The notes under the pieces are model-generated. The model worked only from the letters and a program-made list of their open reading frames with translations, made no database searches and was not told where the DNA came from. A stretch of DNA of 64,000 bases from Magnolia sinica (taxonomy: Eukaryota; Streptophyta; Magnoliopsida; Magnoliales; Magnoliaceae), in NCBI RefSeq assembly GCF_029962835.1, contig NC_080577.1, positions 9,214,501 to 9,278,500 of the forward strand, read 5' to 3'. A program made the position numbers and the translations under genes. This document shows, piece by piece, positions 24,450-36,300 of the stretch (the stretch's first letter is position 1; each line of letters starts with the position of its first letter).

Positions 24450-24855
24450 TGGGGCCCGCTATGATGTATGTGACTACATCCATATTGTCCATCCGTATTG
24501 AAAGCTCATTTTATGGCATGATCCAAAAACTAAAGCAGTTCCAAATCCCATATGCACCATAGTATATGAAAAGGTGGTGACTGACCATTAAAAACTTCTT
24601 ATGAGCCAGAGAATCTTTAGATCAAGATGACATTTGTGTTCTCTTCATCTAGGTGTCCGGGACATTATTATAAGGTTTGATGGCAAATAAACATTCACAA
24701 ATTTTTTAATGGTGGGGATTCAACCATGATTGTTTCCTGTGGTGTGGTTCACCTAAGACTTGAGTCAGCTGCATTTTTGGAATCATGCCTTAAAACGAGC
24801 TTTTAAAATGGTTGGACAGTGTAGATTTAAGGCACATACATCATTGTGGACCCCA
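24450..24855. repeat. Foldback element copy D (full)
   Basis: Left GTGGGGCCCGC..GATGTATGTG, centre 'ggcaaataaacattc', right 'gtttcctgtggtgtgg'..'tacatcattgtggacccc'. Arms inverted. Confidence 0.85.
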
Positions 24856-25476
24856 CAATCAAAGGTCGCACCCACCTCAGTGGACCCAGGGTCTTACCTA
24901 ATTCACTCCCCATTTTGGATCATTGAACATTGGACCTCACTTTGATTGACTGAAAACTAACTTGGTAATCTACCATTTCATGCTCGATCATTGCACAGTA
25001 CATCTAATGCCATTGGATTCAATTGTTCGTCCTCAGTGGTATACTTGCAAGACTTTCAACATGAGGTCATGGGGTCGACTACCCATTATGGTGAAAACTT
25101 TCCATGGTGTGAGTGCACATGTAAAAAAAACCGTTCATTGCATAAAAATAAAAATGAAATTCCGCCTGTATTAATATTAAAAACTACTAAAAGCAAGTAA
25201 CACACTTCTTACAACAGAAAATTTTCGTATTGTCCATCAAATGTTAATAAATTTTTGTGGACTATTGTTGATTTTTTTTAAAAAAATTTTAAATTTTTTT
25301 ATAACCATTTATAAGCAAGTGATGCAACGGTTAGAAATCTATAAAAAAGATACCTCTAATGCAGTAGAGCCCACAATATCAACAGTCACAATCAGAATAA
25401 AAAAGTGCCCCACTTGTATAAAATGGATATAATATCACCCTATTCAAATTCCATGCATCATAACTATTATTCTTCA

Positions 25477-26044
25477 TCACATGATAGAACATGCATGTGG
25501 TTTTCATCGCTGAACATGGCACCAGCCCTTTTACCCAAGATGGTGGAGTGTGCTGGCCTATATATGGTAGTAGCCATGGTCATGCCCATCATATCCATGC
25601 TTGTAGTAGTTATAAGAAGATGAGGGCCGTGCAGTGTATGTTAGATGATGGCTCTGATGATTCTGATGGTATTACTGGTGCGTATATGGATGGTACTCCG
25701 GATTGTATGGAATGGCCATAGCTCAGCCCTTCTCCCCGTCTTCCGAACTGCTTTCAAAATCTTCTTCTGGTCTGCCCAGCCAGTAACTGTAACCTTTTGC
25801 ATGGCCATGTCTACGCCGATGTCATCAATACCTAAAATACATGCATCCATGCATGGATGAACTAAGTTAATACATGCCATGTAATGGAAGGGCAGTTTTG
25901 TAATTATATGTTGATTATATGAATAGCCATACCTTCTAGCCTTTGAAGAGCTCTCTTTATCTTGCTCTCACATCCAGCACAATCCATGTGTACTCTCATC
26001 TCTACTATCTGAGTACCAAAGTCCATTGAGTTATGCATGACCAT
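25477..26044 (-). pseudogene. Heavy-metal-associated isoprenylated plant protein (HIPP), decayed C-terminus
   Basis: HIPPs carry an HMA copper/zinc-binding fold and a C-terminal CaaX box that is prenylated. Exon 1 (26044-25933) encodes GTQIVEMRVHMDCAGCESK with the metal-binding MDCAGC. Its junction joins LEG to IDDIG (GTATGG donor, TTTTAG acceptor at 25833-25832). Exon 2 starts at 25831 and reads MAMQKVTVTGWADQKK, then TGRRAELWPF. After that the usual His/Tyr-rich tail (YNPEYHPYTHQ) appears one frame over, then a stop follows, and more frame changes occur before the family ending FSDEN and CSIM-stop (25491-25477), which are still recognisable. I count at least three small indels and one internal stop. 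The intact frame ends at 25641, giving about 100 aa without CaaX. It could still make a truncated HMA protein, but 'pseudogene' is my preferred call. Confidence 0.75.
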
Positions 26045-26319
26045 GGTTATGATGAAGATGATGATGGTTAGACATGCTGGACGGTCCACCAAGATGGTAG
26101 TCTTTGAGAGTAAGAAAGTTATGAAATAAGTCGCATTGTATAAATCATCTCCACCGTCCAATAATGTACACGCCCGTTAAACAATTTCCATCCATTGGAT
26201 GGGTCAAAACCCAAATTCACTTATATGATCAAATGATCCTAACCATCCGATTTAGCAATCTATTCGCATGGTCGGTTAGGAAGATTCGGGATCTGAGTCT
26301 GTAGTTTATATGGCCAACT

Positions 26320-26320
26320 C

Positions 26321-26390
<70 letters not shown>
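26320..26390. repeat. (GA)n microsatellite in HIPP leader
   Basis: About 33 GA units on the plus strand, so (CU)n in the sense transcript. It lies between the putative TATA box and the HIPP start codon. Confidence 0.9.
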
Positions 26391-26392
<2 letters not shown>

Positions 26393-26473
26393 TGATTAAC
26401 GGTCTCTATGGAAGCTGTATCTTTTTCCAAGATGAATGAATGGACGGTTGAGAGAACGAGCAGGGATGGCCTC

Positions 26474-26482
26474 TATATATAG
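26474..26482 (-). promoter_or_regulatory. Putative TATA box of the HIPP locus
   Basis: CTATATATAG on the minus strand. A G-box CACGTG lies about 110 bp further upstream (26589-26594). The promoter looks intact although the coding tail is decayed. Confidence 0.5.
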
Positions 26483-26599
26483 ACCTCTTTTTTTATGATT
26501 TGTTATTTAAATGCACCGACCATCTTCTCCCTTGCGTGAACTCCGGGGACAATGCAAATGGAAACATGTTCAGCCAATTGGAAACGGCCACGTGTACAT

Positions 26600-27427
26600 T
26601 GATGCCCATCAAGTATTATGTAACCGTTGGTACGTGCGACCCTACCAGCTCTGGTCTTTGAGTAATTGAGTGTATTATCCTCGACGGAGGATGTGAATAG
26701 GAATCCTCGGGTTTTATGATTGAGTGTGAGAGGCTCTTGCCAGGCCCGGCCTGACCCATTTGCCACAATCTCTGGCCTTTTCTTAGTTGAATTTGGGCCA
26801 TTGACTTTTTGCTATCGGGCCGAAAATTTAATGGTCTGGATTTTCTATGGAAGGACATTGGTTATGGGGTCCACTCCGGAATCTTGATTAGTAAACATGG
26901 CCCACCTAATTCGGACTGAAATTCAAGGGTCACATGATTGCCGGGTCGGTGATGCCCTCTAGCAAGCTTTGCCTGATGGGAGGGCACAAACCTCTCTCCT
27001 CATGCACCTCTTAATGCGTTCACACGTGCTAACCACTAACCAGGAACAGATGGTGGAGACTGAAGCCAGGAACCATGCATCTGGTGATACCATTGCCACA
27101 TGGCTAACTTAGTCCAGAAACCATACTGTTCAACTAGCCGGGTGGGCCACGCGTGTCAGAATACAAAGGACTAATGTAGACATCTGATATCCCTGGATGT
27201 GAAATCCGGGTCCTCTGCTTGCCGTAAGTAGGAAAATTCTGTTTTCTGTATTCTGATTGATCCAAGTCACTATTAGCATTTTTAGCGCTTCTGACTTTAA
27301 TGCAGTGTATGATATAGCCTAATTAGATTAGGCCAGACATGATTTTACTGTTCCTGGCAAGTAGAGGATCCGGATTTTGACACGCATTTCGTAAAATACA
27401 CACGTGTGACAGATTAGGTCCGGCCCT
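26600..27427. other. Intergenic, no gene seen
   Basis: Spacer upstream of the HIPP locus. Short palindromic GGCCCACC fragments occur but no element can be bounded. Confidence 0.35.
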
Positions 27428-27845
27428 TACTGTGGGGGTCAGTTTGATGCATGTATTAAGACCGTCAATCCGTTTTGCCAGATACTTTCAGGGTCTGAGC
27501 TCAAAATTGATGCAAATCCAAATCTAAGGTGGACCATACCATAGAAAACGATAGTGATTGAATGTCCCACTTTTAAAAACTTCCTAAAGCCTCGCCTTAA
27601 TGTGTATTTACTATCCAACCTGTTGATAAGGTTACATAAACATAGATGAAGGGAAAAAGCAAACATCAACTTACATTCAAAAGTTTTGTAGTCCATTAAT
27701 GGTTAATCACCAATGTTTCCTATAAGACGGTCCACCTGAGATTTGGATCTGCCTCATTTTTTTAGCTCATGCCCCAAAATGATACGAATGAAATCAGATG
27801 GATGGCGTGGTTATAGAATGCCTACATCAAGGTGGGCCCACCTAT
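27428..27845. repeat. Foldback element copy E (full)
   Basis: Both arms present. The asymmetric centre reads in the opposite orientation to copy B ('actatccaacctgttgataaggtt', then 'agatgaaggg'), which shows that the arms are interchangeable. Confidence 0.85.
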
Positions 27846-28570
27846 ATAATCGGCTCCGTGTGGGGCCCATTTTTTGGGATCACGTTCTAACATGTGCTGT
27901 AACACACGCATCAGGGTTGACCCCACTATGTTGCACGGGCGCTGCAGCATGATTATTGGCATCCCTGAATTTTCGCCAGGTCTTACGCACTCTGGGATGT
28001 CCCACATGCGATCTGACACGTGTGGAACATGCGGCGGTGCAATCGAGCAGGCTCAGCAAAAAGCTTGCAGGATTAGGAATGCAGACGAAACTCGCATGGC
28101 TGAAGTTGCCATCCCGGCGTACCTGCCGACGTGGCCACTTGTCAGAAATATGGACCATTCATCAGTGGGATCCACCACGAACAATTCCTGACCCAGCAAG
28201 AGCGCCACACGTCTCGAATATGCATTCCTGGTCGTGTTGTTCTAACCGTTCATTTTTCACATGCATGTGCGGCCCACCTGATGTGTGGACCAGCTTGATT
28301 TTAGACCAAAAAAGTTCATAGCGGGTTCCTCTTCATGAATGGCACAATATCCATTAATTGGACGGCTAGGATGGTACAAAGGTGTGGTTTCTGTACTCAG
28401 AGCCCAAGCACACAAGGTCACACCAAACGACTGGTCAGGATTCACCATCCAGCAGCCAAATGAACGCTGGAAGGCAATGAATCAGGACCGCTTCACCAAG
28501 GCAAGCGAGAAGCTCCTCCTCATCAGGCCATTCCCACTTTGTAGAGAGCGGGTTGCGTACTGAGTAAACT
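27846..28570. repeat. Foldback-related fragments
   Basis: Several GGGGCCCA and GGCCCACC half-arms with 'aaccgttcatttttcac' and 'tcatgaatggcacaat'. They appear to be a different or older foldback lineage. The overlapping open frames here have no protein similarity I can recognise. Confidence 0.4.
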
Positions 28571-29052
28571 CAGTGGGGCCCACACGTGATGTATGTGTCT
28601 TATCCACGCCGTCCATCTGTTTTATTAGCTTAGTTTAGATACTAAGCCGAAAATTGAAGCATATCCAAAGCTCAAGTGGACCACACCACAGGAAACAGTG
28701 GGGATAATGATGTCCCCCGTTGAAACCTTCCTAGGGCCAACAGTGATGTCTATTACTCATCCAACCTGTTCAGAAGGACACGTCTCTGGATAAAGAGAAA
28801 ACACAAACCTGTTCAGAAGGACACGTCTCTGGATAAAGAGAAAACACAAATATCACCTTGATCCAATACTCCTGTGGCCTCCAAGAAGTTTACAACGGTG
28901 GACGTTGCATTCCCACTGTTTTTTTTTTTTTTTTTTTTTTTGTGGTGTGGTCCACTTGAGATTTAGATATGCTTCAATTTTAGGGTCATGCTTTAAAATG
29001 ATATGAAAAAACGGATAGACGGCATGGATAAGATACATACATAATGGTGGCC
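28571..29052. repeat. Foldback element copy F (full, extended ends)
   Basis: Arms GTGGGGCCCACA and GGTGGCCCCACA. The inverted homology continues outward as ACTGAGTAAACTCAG on the left and AATTTACTCAG on the right. The centre has a perfect 43-bp tandem duplication (CCTGTTCAGAAGG at 28765 and 28808). The right arm holds a run of about 22 T. Confidence 0.85.
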
Positions 29053-29059
29053 CCACAGA

Positions 29060-30393
29060 ATTTACTCAGCACGCGATGCCCTCTCCACTCAATAAACACC
29101 AATCTTAAAAATCAGGCCAATTTGATCACCAGGTGGTCCACACGTACATAGCATTCCAGACCGTTGGTCATTTTCTCTTAACTGGCCCTTTTGGATCCAA
29201 CCAATGTGGATCGTCTGCTGAGCGGCTCCCATCTCACACGCATCTTCCTTGTTTCTATGTGTGTAGAGAATTACATTTCCGGTACTCGTCTCCCAAATTA
29301 TCTACGTGGCACACTTGAATGAGATCTGAGACGCATATCAGGTGGTCCGCAGCGTGTGGATCAGACGCTTAAAAAGATCAGGCCAGTCTGCTCATCAGGT
29401 GGGCCCACCGTACTTTTGAATGTTGTGGTTCGTCCGTTCTTTCGAACCAAAGACCACATGATGTTAAGAAAACTATAGGGTCTGCTCACCAGCAAACATA
29501 TGATCTCTGTGTCCGTACATGTGGGGCCCAAGGGCCGGTGATCAAGCAACACATCTGCTATTACCTTCAGTGGACTAGTGATCCTCCATGATCTTCAAGA
29601 TTGAAAGATCATAACCCTTTGACAAGATGGCCGACTCAGTCGTTTGAGGAAACATCACGATTCCACATTTGATGGGGAGAAGGTCAGTTATTAAAGGGTT
29701 AGGATTTTCCAATCTAGCAGATTTACTGGGCAACCCCTATCAGAAGTGACATTTGAAGATGAAAAATATCCAACGATCCTATTTCCACAAACAAGTGTCC
29801 ACTAATTTTATTTAAAAAAAAAAAAAAACCAATCTGATCTTGGGATTGTTGATCTCCACCACCAATCTGCTTGCTACCAGATTGTGAGGATTGCTATTGA
29901 TCTCCACCATCCAGTGCATCCAGGCATGTGGTGGGGCATTCCTGAGCAATGAATAACCAAAGTGAAGATTGGAATAAGCAAAAATCAGGGCAGCCCACTT
30001 ATTGGGTGGGCCATTTGAGTAAAATGTACCTATTGAGCCAACATTGTTTAGGTGGGCCAATCAATACCAGGAAAAGATTTCTGTCGTTGCTACTTTGTTA
30101 TTCAAATCAATAGCTGATAGTTCCCATTGAACACAAGCAAATTTCAGTTCATTCTATTTGACATAGGCATTCACCAAAATCTATTTATATTCCACAGAAT
30201 AATAAGTAGAGCAATCTACATATAATTCCGATCTTGATTTCTGTCAACGATCTTAACAACCAGCCACATAACTGTAAGCATACCTTTTCAGATTCGAACA
30301 TTGTATAGAGAAACAACATGCCTCTCTTATTTTATGCTATAAAACTATGAACGGGATGACAAAAGAAACAAAAAGAGATGCTTGAAGTGCATT
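29060..30393 (-). other. PEPC 3' flank with foldback debris
   Basis: 29090-29560 carries 'atcaggtgggcccacc' style fragments. From about 29560 to the PEPC stop there is no repeat or frame I can name; the last 150-300 bases are probably PEPC 3' UTR. Confidence 0.4.
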
Positions 30394-33300
30394 TTAACCA
30401 GTGTTCTGCATGCCGGCGGCAATACCCTTCATGGTCAAGATGAGGGTGTCCTCCAGGCCAGGCGCATACTCGCTCGTTGGGTTCAGCTTGACCAATTCCG
30501 CGGCTGGATTGCTTGATTCCATGATCTCCCTCGACAAGTGGGGTCTCACCGTGACATGGTAATCGGGGTCCCTAATCCGCTTCAGCGTGTAGGCTTGGCA
30601 CACGTTGAGAGTAGTGATGTATGAATGACGCAAGCGGAGCCTTTGTTTCAGGTATGGGTCCCCTTCAAGAAGATCCCTGTGACCAGCAACCTGTGGACAG
30701 CAAAAGCAGGATATTAGAAGGCAGCTGTGATTTCATTCTGCCGAAAGATGGACAGTGGGCATTCAGAAATGAAAGAAAATTCAATCTCTTCCCACCCTCC
30801 CCCCCCCCCCCCTTCTTCTTGAATGTAGCAAATAATAACACTACTGACTAACAGTCTTCGAAGCACATAGCTTCAAAATCATATATTTAACCTGAGGGAG
30901 TCCTGCTATAATAAGGATTCACATGAATAAATTCGCAGTTAACACATGCCCATGTGGCCTACATGTTCGAGATCCAAGCTGCTCAAGAGGTGGACCCTGC
31001 TGTATAGATGCCCTCGCCCAAGTCGTAATGTTTTCAAATGGGCTATGTGATGTGGGTGCATGGAAATAAAGGCAATTTGTTGTTGATTAAATAAAAATTT
31101 GAAGCCTAGAGGACATGTGACATCCTATCACAAGGAATGTGGATGAAAATGAAAATTTCATGGAGGGGAATGATCTTCACCTGGAGTACAAGGCGCTTTG
31201 TTTCATCATAGTTGGCTCTCAAGTGCTCTCCAAATGCCCATAAATCATCTGATACTAGCAGCTTGTCATATAAAGCAGCAATGCCTGGGTCTCCCTTGGC
31301 GAACACCATCTCAATCAAATCGATCGTGACCCTGAAGAACGGCCACTCGTTATACATTTCCTGGAGCACGTTGAGATTCTTGACATCCTTCTGCATGATA
31401 TGCTTAAATGCCGCACCAAAGCCAAGCCACACGGGAAGGTGAAATCTTGTCTGTGTCCATGCAAAGATCCATGGAATTGCACGAAGTGACTCTATGCCTC
31501 CACTCGGCTTCCGTTTTGATGGCCGGCTTCCAATGTTCATCCGACCATACTCCAACTCTGGTGTCGCCTGTCAAGTTAAAAGGCAATAAATCAACATCTC
31601 ATTTTCTTAGGCCATATTTGGATACATGTATTACAAGGGAAAAAGAAAAGGTAATGATTAGGCAATGATTACTTCCACGAGCACTATTGAAACATGGATG
31701 CCATTTTTTAATAGTCTTGTTTGGGTAGCAAGTGAGAATCTTATATTTATGATACAATAGTTACATAGCTTCTCATGCTGAAGCATCCAAACTATGGAAA
31801 AGTGCAGTCATTGCTTTGTGGAATCCTCTCTTTTCCTTGCTATCCAAACATTTCAAACAGACACATCAATGGAAAACCTTTTCTATTTCCATTGATTCCC
31901 GTAGAATTGGCGATATACAAACATGCCCTTATGTTTATGAAGAAAATTAGGAACATAGATCCATAGCATCATCATCATCATCTAAGCCTTATCCCAACCA
32001 ATTGGGGGTCTGCTACATAAATCCTGTTCCGCCATTCCACTATCATAGTTCCAGAGCATGATGATAATAAGCTAAATGATCATCTGAATCTCTTGAAAAA
32101 TGAACTCACATATGTAGGCCTGTCAACAGCCATGCTTGGGCCAGTGCTAGGAAAGCCCATGCCTGCCCATTTATTTTTTGGGTCTTCAGTCAGGCCCCGG
32201 ACTGGCATGCAGGTCTAAAATTCAGGCCCAGCTCTGCCTATAACAGTAATATAAGGGCTTGCACTTGGGCTCATAAAGATATTAAAAATCCAAAATCTAA
32301 GCCCAGCCCAACATGCCTGATGTTCAGCTGAAAGTTTAGCCACGCACATTAACAGCCTTACATAACTCATGTTTTGCATGAACTCCGCCAGAACTCATTT
32401 TCCGACGGCAACTAATTGTTTACTAGAGAAACCAAATGGTACTTACGAGACGGAAATATTCGACAAATCTTGGTTCTTGGAAAACAATGGATCGGTATTC
32501 CTTTGTAGCTATGATAGCCATCTCATCCATCAGTGCACGCCATTCTTGCTTCGGCGAGACCGGGGGATGCATGCCATGCTCAAGAGTAGCAGCCGTGAAA
32601 CGTTGGAGCGTTCTGAAACATAAGTGCTCCTCCCCAAAAGACTGCTCAATTACTTCACCTTGAACTGTCACACGAAGTGACCCATGGATGGTGTCCGGCG
32701 GCTGAGACAAGATAGCAAGATGGGTAGGACCGCCTCCTCTTCCAACAGTCCCACCTCGACCGTGAAACATTGTCAACTTCACTCCATACTTCTTAGCAAC
32801 CTTGATAAGCTCCTCTTGAGCTTTGTATAACTGCCAAGCAGCAGAAAGACGCCCAGCATCCTTACCGGAATCCGAGTATCCAATCATGACCTCCTGCTTT
32901 CCATCAATCCTGTTCCTGTACCATTCTATCGAAAAAAGCCGGGCAACGGCAGCGGGAGCAGCCTCAAGATCATCAAGCTTCTCAAACAATGGGACGACTC
33001 TCAGTGGCTTCTTCACATGGCATTCACGCTGCAAGAGTTCGACAGCGAGCACATCTGAAGCGGCTGTCGCCATTGAGATGATGTAGGCCCCAAAATTATC
33101 TGATGGAAGTTCAGAGATGACATGGAATGTATCCAGCACATCGGCAATTTCTTCCGTTTTCGGAAGGTCAGGGCCAAATAATGGGCGTTTGCCGCTGAGT
33201 TCAGACAACAACCATTCCTGGCGCTTTTCCTCAGGCCAATCACGGTAGGATCCAATGCCCAGATGCTTTGTGATAGCATCTATGACATCTGTGTGCCTGT

Positions 33301-36300
33301 CCGATTCTTGCCTGATGTCAAGTCTCACAAGTGACAGGCCAAAGGTTGAAACTTGGCGCAAGAAATCGAGAAGGCTCCCATCAGCAATTGGGCGGTCACC
33401 GCAAGAACAGAGAGATCTGTAACAAAGCTCAAGAGGCTCCAGGAACTGCAGGAAATAAAAGGCTAATTAATACTCAGTCTAGGAAGACAAGGGAAAGATG
33501 AAGAAGAATAAAGAAACCAAATCGTGGAATTTTCATTATATCATAATAAAATTGCTATTTGATCGCAAGATTCTTTTTCAGAGTGAAAACCTTCTATTAT
33601 CATGCAAAAATCATGATGATTGTCATAAACTTTAGGAAGCATGTATGTTTGTGCATGTTCAAATGCATATAAAGTCTCGTATATACATGTAGCATGTGCA
33701 TGCGTGTCTATACATGGATCTTATTGAATATCTACACAGTTTTTCTAAACCTACACATGCATACAAGTCAGCAATGCACACGCCACCAAGTATACAATGT
33801 GGCAGACAGGTGAAAAACCAAGCCATCCATCAGAAGGGTAATAATATGTAGTTCTCTGTCCCAAGAATCACATTGGTCCACTAATCAGGTGGCACAAAAT
33901 TAACAAAACAAATGTGCACTTGTGAAAAAGAAAAAACAGCCGAAGTTTTCTAACCTGTCCACTTATTTCTAATATCATGGCATACCCACTGAGTACACCA
34001 TCTATTTCTTTTGGCAGTAGCATCTACATGGTGAGGTACACGTGATGGATAGCTTTGATATTTCACCTAGATGCCACACTGGCAAATGCGGCGGTGTGTG
34101 CTTTAGCTGACTTACACATGCATGAGGCCTTAGCAAAGCTCTCTATAAACATTATACGAACACATGTTTGATGTGATAAATTTCCACTGAGCCTTATCCT
34201 TTCATAGGCCAAGAAGAAGTAGTGCAAGAAACTAGGGCTGGCTAACCACGCTCAAGTCTTGACAGATCCAGGTCTCATTCTTGAGGATTGGACCCGGACC
34301 CGGTCCTGGATCTGGACCTTCAATCAGTTCAGTTACCTAGCGGGTCTTTGGATCTAGGTGTCTTTGGATCTAGGTTTTGAGCCAATAATAGCATTTGCAT
34401 GGTTGGGCTCACCAAATGGATGGATTATATTGCACACCCATTTGCCAATTTGACACATGGATTGGTGTTTAAATGGGCTATATCTTACATGCGTGTACAT
34501 GTAGTTTAGGAAACGTCATTACTTTGCTAGAATGATCAATATATATTTATATATGATATTAATATTAAAAATAACCGGACCTTACCCGTACTGGACTTGA
34601 CCCTAGCAGACCTGATTTTAACTAGGTCCATCAACTTGGACCTGGCTAGATTGGAAATTTAACGGGGTCCAAAAAAGTGAGACCCAAGGTGTGCCAAATC
34701 GGTTACATATCGGCCATATCAACTAACAGTAACAGCTAGGCCATGCCATTAAAATGGAATGTACATGGGTCATAGGGTATGTAAAAACTCCAAATGTAAA
34801 TACTCAGTCTAGGCGAGGAAATCGTCATCATTGTTTGATTGGTTGCATGGGAGTCCTCCAAAAATCTCTACCTTTACTAGGCTAGTGGGGAGAAACAAGA
34901 TCCTCACTATTGAAAATCCTCTGAAAAGATCAATGGTTCTCCCTAATATGTCTTTTATGCCTGAATGTTGAGGAGTCCGTTGATCACCTCTTCATTCACT
35001 ATTGATTCTCCAGAGTGATGTGGTTTGGTATCCTCTGAATTCTGAGTGTTTGCTGGGTGATGCCTAGATCGATCAGCTATCTCTTTTGGCCGTGGCATGA
35101 TGGAGGGAGCAGTTTAGGTCGATCCAGATGGACGTTGGCCTTGCTTGCCATCTTATGGGCAACTTGGTTGGAAAGAAAAAATCATTGCTTCCGAAACCAA
35201 ACGGGTTCAACAAGTTTGGTTCTAAATTGTGTCTTCTGTATATTTCGAAATGTGAGGCCTAAGCTCCTTGTTCTCTTAGAGTTGTTTTTTCAGGAGTTTG
35301 GTTGTATTTTTCCTTTTCTTTTCTTTTTTGTTCTTATTTCTTGTTTGTAGTTTCATTTTGTTGTCCTTTTCTATTGGCTCTCTTAACTTAATAAAATTGC
35401 TTCATCTTAATAAATAAATAAATAAATAAACAAAGAAAAACCAACAAATGTAAGATATTTTGGTATCACATTCATTCTAATATATTTATTACTGATATTA
35501 AATAATTAGAAATTTAAAGATAGGAGATTTGCAGTCAATCCTAGGTTGTCAAGTTCATAAATTTATTAGATGGCCAATACAACCCTCTCACCAAAGAGTG
35601 GACCGCTATGCCACTATAAAAGTATAAATATGGTCAAAACAAAAAATAAATACATATTTGGAATATTTAGAATATTTGGATTTTTTTTAATAGAAATTCT
35701 GGATTTTTTTGTGAAAAAAATTCCGACTGACATGACAGGCGTAACGGCTATTACACCTCCGTATCAACCATATTGGCCGATACCCATATTGGTAATGGCG
35801 GCCACCAGTGCTGATATGGCACACCTTGGTGAGACTTGAATCCTGCCTGATTTCTTAATGGAGAAGTTGGACCTGTGCCCGTTAAAATCAGGTTAGGCCC
35901 ATCGGGTACCCATTGACAACCCTCCACAAAACCATGATTTGGCCTGAAATTGAGGCTAGAAAACTGAAAATTTTTTATTCTCACATCCATGTTCAAGGAA
36001 AAGGCGCCCACAAATAATGATTGGTTCACATAGGCAGTGAGGCACACACATCCAAGTATGATGCACTTGTTTGCTAAGGTTGACTGACTTTGTTAACAAC
36101 CAAGGGCATGCAGGAAAGTTTTTCCTCACAGGAATGTGCAAGATTAGCAAGTCTAAGAAAACTGATGTTCAGAAACAAAGTTCTTCTGGATCAAAGTTCT
36201 AATTCATCACATTGATTGCAACAACTTTAAGTGAAGAAAATATGCCCAAGTTTCAAGTTACAATGTTGGCCTTCAAGTTAATATGTGAAGACACTAGGCA

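Noticed and set aside
25904-26161. Longer N-terminus for the HIPP locus (start at 26161)
   Set aside because: The added residues are not family-like. The ATG at 26044 just before the conserved TQIVEMRVHMDC region is more plausible.
27874-28448. Cluster of overlapping 60-120 residue open frames on both strands
   Set aside because: They lie in GC-rich foldback-derived DNA, no frame shows domain or codon bias, and opposing frames overlap completely.
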